A program made the translations under genes and the position numbers. A stretch of 64,000 bases of DNA, from contig NZ_JACOQL010000001.1 in NCBI RefSeq assembly GCF_014490725.1, forward strand, positions 248,001-312,000, written 5' to 3'. Below the pieces are notes generated by a model that did no database searches, was not told the origin of the DNA, and worked only from the letters and a program-made list of their open reading frames with translations. The DNA is from Paracoccus amoyensis. Its GTDB lineage: Bacteria > Pseudomonadota > Alphaproteobacteria > Rhodobacterales > Rhodobacteraceae. This document shows, piece after piece, positions 51,327-60,534 of the stretch; position 1 is the first letter of the stretch; every line of letters begins with the position of its first letter.

Positions 51327-51529
51327 AATATCGGCCTTTCGCAGAGTTCAGGAAACGCCCGCAATGCGCTCGCGGTTCCGTGAGACGCAGCAGCATTCCC
51401 CGAGAATGGGACGGCAAAGCGTTAAGCTATTTTGTCGGGAATTTCGGGAAGGGTAAGGTGGGGATCGTTCACGATGTTGTCAAGGTCAGGGCAGGATACG
51501 CTATCTCGGCAGGGGATGGGCGGCCGAAA

Positions 51530-52555
51530 TCAGGCCAGCCGATTCCGCAGCGCCGTCAGCAATTCTTCCATGTCCGGGGGCAACACGCTTTCAAACGTCA
51601 ACATGTCCCCGCTGACAGGGTGCTGGAACCCCAGATATGCGGCGTGCAGCGCCTGACGGGGAAATGCCATCGCGGCTTCGGCCGCCGGGCCAAGCGCCTT
51701 GGCGGATGCACGGCGAGAACCGCCATATACCGGATCGCCGATCAGGCCCAGACCGGCATGGGCCATGTGAACGCGGATCTGATGGGTGCGGCCGGTTTCA
51801 AGGCGACATTCCACCAGCATCGCCGACGGGGGCGTGCCAAAACTTTCCAGCATGCGCGCCCGCGTCACGGCATGACGGCCCTTGTCGAAATAGACGGCCT
51901 GTTTCTGGCGATCCGTCGCATGGCGGGTCAGCCGCGATGTGATCTTCAGAACGCCGCCGTCCTCGAAATTGACGCCGGGTGTGCCGCGCAGGCGCGGATC
52001 GGCTGCGTCGATCACGCCATGGGCCAGCGCCAGATAACGGCGTTGGGCGGTATGCGCCTCGAACTGGGCGGCAAGGCCATGATGCGCGCGGTCGGTTTTC
52101 GCGACGACCAGCAGGCCGGACGTGTCCTTGTCGATGCGATGCACGATGCCGGGGCGTTTTTCGCCGCCAATGCCGGAAAGCGAGTCGCCACAATGCGCCA
52201 GCAGCGCATTGACCAGCGTGCCATTCGGACTGCCGGGGGCGGGGTGGACGACCATTCCTGCCGGTTTGTCGATCACAATCAGGTCAGCATCTTCGTAAAC
52301 GACGGTCAGCGGAATCGCTTCGGGGCGGGTCTCAACCGCTTCGGGGGCGGACAGGGCGATGTGGTATTCCTGCCCCTCGGCCACCTTGGCCTTGCCATCG
52401 CGCACAACGCCGCCGGGACCGGTGATCGCGCCTTCGACAATCAGCTTGGACAGACGAGAGCGCGACAATGCCGCTTCCTCTGGCACTGCAAGGGCAAGCG
52501 CCTTATCAAGCCGGTCAGGCGGATTGGCCGGGATAGTGACAATAAGGTTCGACAT
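51530..52555 (-). CDS. rluD: Ribosomal large subunit pseudouridine synthase, RluD type
   Basis: Makes pseudouridines in 23S rRNA. 341 aa: an N-terminal S4-like domain (SRLSKLIVEGAI), then the catalytic block HRIDKDTSGLLVVAKT with the active aspartate, and ETGRTHQIRVHMAH. RluC or another RluA-family member cannot be excluded. Its ATG and the ATG of the divergent neighbour overlap in the palindrome CATG. Confidence 0.88.
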   Translation of the reverse strand: MSNLIVTIPANPPDRLDKALALAVPEEAALSRSRLSKLIVEGAITGPGGVVRDGKAKVAEGQEYHIALSAPEAVETRPEAIPLTVVYEDADLIVIDKPAGMVVHPAPGSPNGTLVNALLAHCGDSLSGIGGEKRPGIVHRIDKDTSGLLVVAKTDRAHHGLAAQFEAHTAQRRYLALAHGVIDAADPRLRGTPGVNFEDGGVLKITSRLTRHATDRQKQAVYFDKGRHAVTRARMLESFGTPPSAMLVECRLETGRTHQIRVHMAHAGLGLIGDPVYGGSRRASAKALGPAAEAAMAFPRQALHAAYLGFQHPVSGDMLTFESVLPPDMEELLTALRNRLA

Positions 52556-52859
52556 GGCTCAGGATGATAGCGACTGGAAACGGGTTGCGAAAGATGTGCC
52601 CGAACTGCGTTTGCTGAAAACGCTGGTGACCGGGCTGGCTTTGGTCATGGGGCTGGGCATGATCGCCATCGTCGGCCTGTTGTGGCTGCGTCTGGGCCAG
52701 CCTGTGCTGCCTGAACTGCCATCCAATATCGCGCTGCCGGATGGCGCGCAGGCCGACGCGGTGACCTTCGCCCGCGATTGGATCGTCGTGGTGACCGACG
52801 CGGGCGAAGTTCTGCTTTACGATCACGCAGGCGCGCTGCGCGACCGCGTTCAGCCCTGA
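52554..52859 (+). CDS. DUF6476-type small membrane protein
   Basis: A 101-aa protein with one membrane helix (about 24-46), preceded by VPELRLLKTLVT and followed by a short domain with AVTFARDWIVVVTDAGEVLLYD, a beta-propeller-blade-like strand pattern. I recognise it as DUF6476 of Rhodobacteraceae with moderate certainty. ATG 52554 follows AAGG; it shares CATG with the rluD start, and its end overlaps ubiK by 10 bases. Confidence 0.68.
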   Translation: MAQDDSDWKRVAKDVPELRLLKTLVTGLALVMGLGMIAIVGLLWLRLGQPVLPELPSNIALPDGAQADAVTFARDWIVVVTDAGEVLLYDHAGALRDRVQP

Positions 52860-53098
52860 CGACCCGCTTCCAGCGCGTCCAGACGGGCCTTCAGCTCGGC
52901 GTTTTCGGTGCGGGCCTTGATCGCCATTTCGCGCACGGCCTCGAACTCTTCGCGGGTGACGAAATCGCGGTCGGCCAGCCAGCGGTCGACCCAGCCATTC
53001 ACGGCGGTCTCTGCCTCGGATTTGGCGCCTTGGGCGACGCCCATGGCGTTGGTCATCATCTTCGAGATGTCGTCAAAGAATTTGTTCTGCGTGGTCAT
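52850..53098 (-). CDS. ubiK: Ubiquinone biosynthesis accessory factor UbiK
   Basis: An 82-aa protein of the BMFP/UbiK family: an N-terminal amphipathic helix (KFFDDISKMMTNAMGVAQG) and a C-terminal coiled coil (REEFEAVREMAIKARTENAELKARLDALE, a leucine-rich heptad helix). In enterobacteria UbiK supports the late ubiquinone assembly complex. ATG 53098 is preceded by GAGGG. Confidence 0.82.
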   Translation of the reverse strand: MTTQNKFFDDISKMMTNAMGVAQGAKSEAETAVNGWVDRWLADRDFVTREEFEAVREMAIKARTENAELKARLDALEAGRQG

Positions 53099-53216
53099 CT
53101 GCCATGGCCCTCTCACTTCGCTTCGCGCCCTATATGGGCCGGTTCGGGGTTGGGTTCAATGTTGACACCGCGTTCTGTGTGACTAGCGTGCGCGGCGAGT
53201 TGCTGTCCGAGGTCGC

Positions 53217-54110
53217 ATGATCCCCTTTCCGAATATCAGCCCCGAGATCTTCACCCTTGAACTGGGCGGTCTCAGCCTGTCGTTGCGCTGGTATGCGCTG
53301 GCCTATCTGGCCGGGCTGATCATCGGCTGGCGGGTTCTGGTGCGCATGATGAAAGCGCCCTCGATCTGGGGGGATCGGGCACCAATGAAGCCCGAAAGCG
53401 TCGATGACCTGCTCACCTGGGTGATCCTTGGGGTGATCGTTGGCGGGCGACTGGGCTTTGTCTTTTTCTATGAACCCGCCTTCTACCTTTCCAACCCGGC
53501 CGAGATCATCAAGGTCTGGAATGGCGGGATGAGCTTTCACGGCGGTTTCGCGGGCGTAATCGTCGCGACATGGCTGTTTTGCCGTGCGCGTGGCATTCCG
53601 CCGCTGCGGCTGGCCGATGCCATGGCCGTCGTCGCGCCCATCGGTCTGTTTTTTGGCCGCATCGCGAATTTCATCAATGCGGAATTGTGGGGCCGCCCGA
53701 CCGATGCACCTTGGGGCGTGGTTTTTCCGGGCGAAGCCGCGCAAAACTGTCCGGGGATCGAAGGCGCCTGTGCCCGCCACCCAAGTCAGCTTTACGAGGC
53801 AGGGCTGGAGGGGCTGCTCTTGGGGCTGATCCTGCTTCTGGTCGTGCGTTCCGGTGGTCTGCGTCGTCCGGGACTGGCATTCGGGATATTCCTTGCGGGT
53901 TATGGTCTGGCGCGGATGTTCGTTGAATTGTTCCGCGTGGCGGATGCGCAATTCATCACCCCCGACAACCCGCTGGGCCACGTTCTTGGCGGTCCGGTCG
54001 TCGGGTTGACGATGGGGCAGCTTTTGTCGCTGCCGATGGTGCTGTTGGGATTGTTCTTCATCGCCCGCGCCATGCGCCGCCCGGTGGTTCAACCGCTTGC
54101 ACCCGTATGA
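53217..54110 (+). CDS. lgt: Prolipoprotein diacylglyceryl transferase
   Basis: Transfers diacylglycerol to the lipobox cysteine of prolipoproteins, including the two nuo-operon lipoproteins predicted here. 297 aa, seven predicted helices, with [26 protein letters not shown] and [13 protein letters not shown]. The stop overlaps midA (ATGA). Confidence 0.95.
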   Translation: MIPFPNISPEIFTLELGGLSLSLRWYALAYLAGLIIGWRVLVRMMKAPSIWGDRAPMKPESVDDLLTWVILGVIVGGRLGFVFFYEPAFYLSNPAEIIKVWNGGMSFHGGFAGVIVATWLFCRARGIPPLRLADAMAVVAPIGLFFGRIANFINAELWGRPTDAPWGVVFPGEAAQNCPGIEGACARHPSQLYEAGLEGLLLGLILLLVVRSGGLRRPGLAFGIFLAGYGLARMFVELFRVADAQFITPDNPLGHVLGGPVVGLTMGQLLSLPMVLLGLFFIARAMRRPVVQPLAPV

Positions 54111-55165
54111 CGCCGCTTGCGGATATCATCGCCGGGCGTATTCGGGCGACGGGTCCGATTTCGCTGGCTGATTATATGGAAATCTGCCTGCTGCATCCGC
54201 GATACGGCTATTACAGCACGCGCGATCCCTTTGGCAGGACGGGCGATTTCACCACCGCGCCGGAAATTTCGCAGATATTCGGGGAAATTTGTGGTCTTGC
54301 GCTGGCGCAGGCCTGGGAGGATCAGGGCAGGCCTGCGCCGTTCACGCTGGCTGAAATCGGGCCTGGCCGGGGCACGCTTATGGCCGACATCCTGCGTGTG
54401 ATCGCGAAGATGCCCGGCATGCGCGATGCCGCGCAGGTGACCCTGATCGAGGCATCGCCGCATCTGCGACAGGTTCAGTGCGACAGGCTGGGCAAGGTCA
54501 CGCATCTGGATCACGCTGACCTATTGCCGCAACAGCCGCTGTTTCTGATTGCGAACGAATTTTTCGACGCCCTGCCGATCCGACAATATCAGCGGGTCGA
54601 AAACGGATGGGCGGAACGCCTGGTCGGCCTTGGTCCTGATGGTTTGCAATTCGGGCTTGGGCTGCCGATGGATCTGCCCCGCGATGGCAGGCCGGGGGAT
54701 GTGATCGAGGAATGTCCCTTGGCGCCTGCGATTGTCGCGGCCGTTGCCGGACGTATCGCCCAGCACGGCGGTGCCGCGATCTTTGTCGATTACGGTGGCT
54801 GGAACGGCTATGGCGACACGTTCCAGGCGCTGCGGCACCATCGGCCGGAACACCCTTTGGCCAATCCGGGACAGGCCGATCTGACAGCACATGTCGATTT
54901 TGCGCCCTTGGCTGGCGCGGCGATCCGTGCCGGTGCGGTTGCCTCACGGCCACGCCATCAGGGCGAATGGCTGCTGTCGCTTGGTGCGGCGCAGCGTGCC
55001 CGCAGATTGACCGATGCGGGCGATCAGGGCGCGCAGGCCGCACTTCATCGCTTGACCGATGCGGAGAAAATGGGTCACTTGTTCAAAGCGATGGCCATCT
55101 GGCCCAAAGGGGCGCCGTCCGTGCCCGGTTTCGATCCGCTGAGGCATCATGCAGACGACGCTTGA
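54107..55165 (+). CDS. MidA/NDUFAF7-type protein arginine methyltransferase
   Basis: A 352-aa SAM-dependent methyltransferase. Features: [26 protein letters not shown] at the N-terminus (family hallmark, cited by [11 protein letters not shown]), SAM loop [16 protein letters not shown] and [12 protein letters not shown]. In mitochondria NDUFAF7 dimethylates an arginine of the NuoD homologue and is needed for complex I assembly. Here it lies in the lgt-midA-pgeF cluster, overlapping lgt at its start and pgeF at its end. Confidence 0.87.
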   Translation: MTPLADIIAGRIRATGPISLADYMEICLLHPRYGYYSTRDPFGRTGDFTTAPEISQIFGEICGLALAQAWEDQGRPAPFTLAEIGPGRGTLMADILRVIAKMPGMRDAAQVTLIEASPHLRQVQCDRLGKVTHLDHADLLPQQPLFLIANEFFDALPIRQYQRVENGWAERLVGLGPDGLQFGLGLPMDLPRDGRPGDVIEECPLAPAIVAAVAGRIAQHGGAAIFVDYGGWNGYGDTFQALRHHRPEHPLANPGQADLTAHVDFAPLAGAAIRAGAVASRPRHQGEWLLSLGAAQRARRLTDAGDQGAQAALHRLTDAEKMGHLFKAMAIWPKGAPSVPGFDPLRHHADDA

Positions 55166-55913
55166 AATACTGACACATCCCCTGCTGACAGACGTGAAGC
55201 ACGGCTTTTTCACGCGCAAGGGCGGGGCATCGTCCGGGCTGTTTTCGGGCCTGAATTGCGGGCGGCGTTCCACCGATCAAAGCGATATGGTGGCGGTCAA
55301 CCGCGCCCGTGTGGCACGCGCAATGGGCGTTCCTGTCGATAACCTTGCAACCGTCAAGCAGGTGCACTCGCCCGATGTTGTGACGTTGAACGACGATGAC
55401 GACATCGCCGTTGTCCGCGACACTCCGGCCGACGGTCTGGTGACGAAACGCAGGGATGTGGCAATTGCAGTGCTGACGGCGGATTGTCAGCCTGTTCTGT
55501 TTGCCGATCTGGCAGCAGGCGTGATCGGTGCCTGCCACGCGGGCTGGCGCGGCGCGATCGGCGGTGTGATCGAAGCGACGGTGCAGGCCATGCGCGACCA
55601 GGGCGCGACAGACATCAAGGCCGTGATCGGTCCGACGATCAGCCAACGCGCCTACGAGGTCGGCGAAGATTTCATGGAAGATTTCATCGCCGAAGACCCC
55701 GAATATTCCCGGTTTTTCAGCGGTGGCCCTAATGGCCGCCCGATGTTTGACCTGCCATCCTTTGGCCTGTCACGCCTGCGGGATGCGGGCGTGGATGCCC
55801 AATGGTCAGGCCACTGCACCTATTCCGACCCCGAGCGGTTCTTCAGTTATCGCCGGTCAACCCATGAGGGGCAGGTGGATTACGGACGGCTGATTTCAGC
55901 GATTGCGCTATAG
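55149..55913 (+). CDS. pgeF: Peptidoglycan editing factor PgeF (YfiH/laccase-domain family)
   Basis: A 254-aa protein with the Cys-His metal-site blocks VLTADCQPVLFAD and GACHAGWRGAIGG, VKQVHSPDV and SGHCTYSDPERFFSYRR. Family members remove misincorporated amino acids from peptidoglycan precursors; a purine nucleoside phosphorylase activity is reported for some. The start overlaps the end of midA by 17 bases. Confidence 0.9.
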   Translation: MQTTLEILTHPLLTDVKHGFFTRKGGASSGLFSGLNCGRRSTDQSDMVAVNRARVARAMGVPVDNLATVKQVHSPDVVTLNDDDDIAVVRDTPADGLVTKRRDVAIAVLTADCQPVLFADLAAGVIGACHAGWRGAIGGVIEATVQAMRDQGATDIKAVIGPTISQRAYEVGEDFMEDFIAEDPEYSRFFSGGPNGRPMFDLPSFGLSRLRDAGVDAQWSGHCTYSDPERFFSYRRSTHEGQVDYGRLISAIAL

Positions 55914-55966
55914 TGCTGTTCTCCTGAAGCATTGCCTTCAGAAGGCGATCAGTAGTTCCGTGATGA

Positions 55967-57049
55967 TCACGGCTGATTTGTCGGCTTGGCTTTCTGATTT
56001 GCTTTTCCATTGAACAAAAACGCCATAAATCCATATCTCTCGATCAGGAACAGATGGATTGCTGTGGAAATCGCTACTGCCAAAATCGTCGCGAAAACAA
56101 CATGATATGGTGTAACCTGACCTGTGTGAATGTCCAGCAGGTAAAATAGCAGAAAAATAAAGAATGTGTGCAGAAGATACGTCGTGTAAATAGAGCGGGA
56201 AAAAATATCGCTGACGTAATTTCTACCGTTAAGGAATTTTCTGGCAGCCAGCATTATGAATACGACCAAAGAAAATGAAATGAGACTGCGGCCAAATTTC
56301 TTCGCATGTCCCCATCCGGGTCCGTCATAGAAAAATACGAGAGCCAGACCCAAAAGCATCAGCAACACAAGAGGCGCGTCGATGCGGTGCAGCGCATTCC
56401 TAAGATTTTGGGACATGAAGGCAAGCGAGCCAATAAGAAAATATGGCATATATCTTGCGAACGGTTGCGCCAGACGGTGGGCCTGAAGGTGGTCGATCAC
56501 AAACGATGCGCAGACCATATAAACGGCCAGAAGAAGTGCAAGCCAGAACATGATCGCTGACGGCCTGACTCTGTCCATCACACTTGCCATTCGCGTAAGC
56601 ACCGGCGTCAGGAGCGGAAGCAGGATGATGTAGATTAACAAGAGAACCAGGAACCACAGATGTAATTCGTACCCATCCCATTTTCCGGAAATGGATGATC
56701 TGATGGCTTCTGTAAAGGTATAACTGCCGTATCTCACATTCTCGCGAAACCCATGTCGAAAATAATGTATGAAAGGGTTCACCAGAATGGAAATCGTGAT
56801 GAGAGGAAGTAAAACTGCCGGTATTCTGATATTGAAATAGTCTTTGCTTCCGCGACTCCGCAATGTCGAAGCTGCGAGATAGCCGGAAATGAGAAAAAAC
56901 ACCTCAAGAGAGAAATACAGAAAGAACTTCCCTGTTTTCATCAGGATATCGGGATTGCCGAGTCCGGATGCGTGATAAAATACGATAAACAACATGCAAA
57001 GCACCCGCAGGTTGTCCAAATAATTTATTCGGTTATTCGTAGAGGTCAT
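55967..57049 (-). CDS. Acyltransferase family 3 membrane protein, AT-rich
   Basis: A 360-aa integral membrane protein with about ten helices. The family motif is seen in RINYLDNLRVLCMLFIVFYHAS (arginine and histidine of the active site) and FFLISGYLAAS. Such enzymes O-acylate surface polysaccharides or other envelope molecules; the substrate is unknown. The gene is visibly richer in A+T than both neighbours and uses many AAA, ATA and TTT codons, which points to recent acquisition. No Shine-Dalgarno sequence is evident before ATG 57049. No mobile element flanks it. Confidence 0.8.
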   Translation of the reverse strand: MTSTNNRINYLDNLRVLCMLFIVFYHASGLGNPDILMKTGKFFLYFSLEVFFLISGYLAASTLRSRGSKDYFNIRIPAVLLPLITISILVNPFIHYFRHGFRENVRYGSYTFTEAIRSSISGKWDGYELHLWFLVLLLIYIILLPLLTPVLTRMASVMDRVRPSAIMFWLALLLAVYMVCASFVIDHLQAHRLAQPFARYMPYFLIGSLAFMSQNLRNALHRIDAPLVLLMLLGLALVFFYDGPGWGHAKKFGRSLISFSLVVFIMLAARKFLNGRNYVSDIFSRSIYTTYLLHTFFIFLLFYLLDIHTGQVTPYHVVFATILAVAISTAIHLFLIERYGFMAFLFNGKANQKAKPTNQP

Positions 57050-57103
57050 GCAATAAACTAACAAAATTCGGAATCATCAGGGTCGAAGCGATCAGAAAAA
57101 TAT

Positions 57104-58742
<1,639 letters not shown>

Positions 58743-58773
58743 GTTGGCGCGGACAGTTCATGTCGGCGATAAA

Positions 58774-59247
58774 ATGCAGCAGGGCTACTCCTATGCCCTG
58801 ACTGCGCCGATGGGCGAAGATTTCGCCGAGGGGTTCTTGCCTGATCTGACGCCGCGGCAGATGTTGGCGCTTGGCGTGTTCGGGGGATGCTATCTGACCG
58901 ATTGCCGCGCTGAATTTCCCGCCGATTGGTTCGGAGACGCCAAGCTGTCGCCCGGAAAACGCAATCCAAAGCTGAACTATTTCGGGACTGATGCCAGTCA
59001 GCCGTTATCCGAATGGCGGCGCAAGGGGTGGCTGCATCAGGATGATCCGCGCGGCTGGTTTCAGTGGTATTGCCGCTATTACATGGGCCGCAGGCATTCG
59101 GATGATGACCGCCAGATCGGTCGCTGGCGCGCGATGCGCCGCCATGTGGGGCAGCTTCGCGGGGCGTGTGACATGGGTGATCTGTTCTGTCGTCCGCGCC
59201 AGCGTCAGGCCTTGTTGCATTGGGCCTATGACAGCAGGCGGCTTTGA
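58774..59247 (+). CDS. Conserved protein of unknown function
   Basis: A 157-residue soluble protein rich in aromatic and basic residues, with LGVFGGCYLTDCRAEFP, GWFQWYCRYYMGRRH and CDMGDLFCRPRQRQALLHWAYD. I have seen this arrangement in hypothetical proteins of alphaproteobacteria but know no function. ATG 58774 has no obvious Shine-Dalgarno sequence; the frame is open further upstream into trxB, and TTG 58744 is an alternative. Converges on the LysR gene with a three-base gap. Confidence 0.65.
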   Translation: MQQGYSYALTAPMGEDFAEGFLPDLTPRQMLALGVFGGCYLTDCRAEFPADWFGDAKLSPGKRNPKLNYFGTDASQPLSEWRRKGWLHQDDPRGWFQWYCRYYMGRRHSDDDRQIGRWRAMRRHVGQLRGACDMGDLFCRPRQRQALLHWAYDSRRL

Positions 59248-59250
59248 CGC

Positions 59251-60135
59251 CTAGGCGGCTTGCTTCATCTCTTTGGTCAGCCAATCGCGAAAACGCGCGA
59301 CTGCGGGTTTGCGGCGTCCTTCGGATGCGGTGACGAACCAATAGGCATCACCCGTCAGCGCCCGTCCGGGCAATGGGGCGGTAAGGCTGCCTTTGGTCAG
59401 ACGGTCGATGGCCAGCGTTTCCCACGCCATGAAGACGCCTTGTCCCGATGTTGCCGCGTCAAGGCACAACCCGCCATCGGCATATTCGGGACCGTCGGGA
59501 AGCTGGCCCACGTCAATGCCATGCGGCACCAACCATTCACGCCATCCATGCAGCCGGTCGTTTTCGCGAATGATCGGCAGCGACAGCAGGTCGGATGGGA
59601 CTGTGATCCGCGCTGCCAAAGCGGGTGCACAAACCGGCATGACCCGTTGATCCAGCAGTTTTTCCGCCCGGACGCCGGACCAGTCGCCCTTGCCGACGCG
59701 CAAACCTATGTCGATCCCGTCCAGCCCCGGCGTCACCATGCGAGAGACAGGCTCGATCCGCACCCGGATATCGGGATGGGCCGCAGTGAAGCGGGGCAGA
59801 CGCCAGATCAGCCAACGGCTGGCGAACAAAGGTGCGGCTGAGACATTCAGAACATCGTCCTGCGCTGGACTGGCCAAGGCGATGGCGGCTGCCAGCTCGG
59901 CCATGCCGCGCGACAATCTGGCAACAATCAAGGCGCCGGTTTCCGTTGGTCGCAATCCCTGAGCTGTGCGGTGAAAGACCGGCAGACCCAACTGCGCCTC
60001 GGTCCGTGAGATGCGTTGACTTAGCGCACCGGGGGTGACGCCAAGCTCTGCCGCGGCGGGCACAAGGCCGCCCAGACGGGCGACGGCTTCAATCGCGCGC
60101 AGGCCGACAAGCGATATGCGGTTCAGGTCACGCAT
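59251..60135 (-). CDS. LysR family transcription regulator (GcvA-like)
   Basis: A 294-aa regulator: winged helix at residues 10-65 (AVARLGGLVPAAAELGVTPGALSQRI, cited by AAELGVTPGALSQRI) and a periplasmic-binding-protein-like effector domain from about 90. The N-terminus and the block SRWLIWRLPRFTAAHPDI fit the GcvA group. Palindromes at its start codon and in the intergenic region suggest control of itself and the divergent small gene. Confidence 0.9.
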   Translation of the reverse strand: MRDLNRISLVGLRAIEAVARLGGLVPAAAELGVTPGALSQRISRTEAQLGLPVFHRTAQGLRPTETGALIVARLSRGMAELAAAIALASPAQDDVLNVSAAPLFASRWLIWRLPRFTAAHPDIRVRIEPVSRMVTPGLDGIDIGLRVGKGDWSGVRAEKLLDQRVMPVCAPALAARITVPSDLLSLPIIRENDRLHGWREWLVPHGIDVGQLPDGPEYADGGLCLDAATSGQGVFMAWETLAIDRLTKGSLTAPLPGRALTGDAYWFVTASEGRRKPAVARFRDWLTKEMKQAA

Positions 60136-60189
60136 TTAGAAAATCTAAACTGTGAATCCGATTTTCTCAATCCTGTATATGAAAATCGG
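60135..60189. promoter_or_regulatory. Candidate LysR operator region with two palindromes
   Basis: A perfect palindrome TTTAGA-AAA-TCTAAA (60135-60149) begins at the first base of the LysR start codon. Next to it is a perfect 9-base inverted repeat CCGATTTTC / GAAAATCGG with a 14-base spacer (60158-60166, 60181-60189). Both have the T-N11-A form typical of LysR sites. Binding is inferred. Confidence 0.55.
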
Positions 60190-60205
60190 CAGGTATATTT
60201 AAATC

Positions 60206-60442
60206 ATGAAAAGCATCATCAGCCATCTGGGAAACCGCATCATGCGGTTTCTGGCCCCGCCCTTGCCGGTTCACGACCTGCTGGACCATCCCGATATTCG
60301 ACATATGACGCCGCACCAACTGGACGATCTGCCGATGCCACGGTTTCCGGTGGATTGCCCGGGCGGTTCATCCATCTCCTATGCATTGACGGAATTGCCG
60401 CATTGCGGCGGTTTCCAGCGGAAAACAGAAGCCCATGGTTGA
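60206..60442 (+). CDS. Small orphan gene divergent from the LysR gene
   Basis: A 78-residue protein. The first third is basic and amphipathic (IISHLGNRIMRFLAPPLP), followed by HDLLDHPDIRHMTPHQLDDLPMPRF and a tail with two cysteines. The middle part faintly recalls the DUF1127-like small proteins often found opposite LysR genes, but I cannot name it. The Shine-Dalgarno sequence is weak (AGG). LysR control is the natural guess from position. Confidence 0.5.
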   Translation: MKSIISHLGNRIMRFLAPPLPVHDLLDHPDIRHMTPHQLDDLPMPRFPVDCPGGSSISYALTELPHCGGFQRKTEAHG

Positions 60443-60534
60443 TTGTCAATGCGCACAGGTCTATTCGCGGGCCGAAGTTACGTCGAACCTCAAGCGGTTG
60501 ACGTCAATAACCGTTTCCGAAATTGACCGAGCAC

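Noticed and set aside
55922..55945. CTGAAG/CTTCAG repeat after pgeF as a terminator
   Set aside because: Six-base stem with no T-run on either strand.
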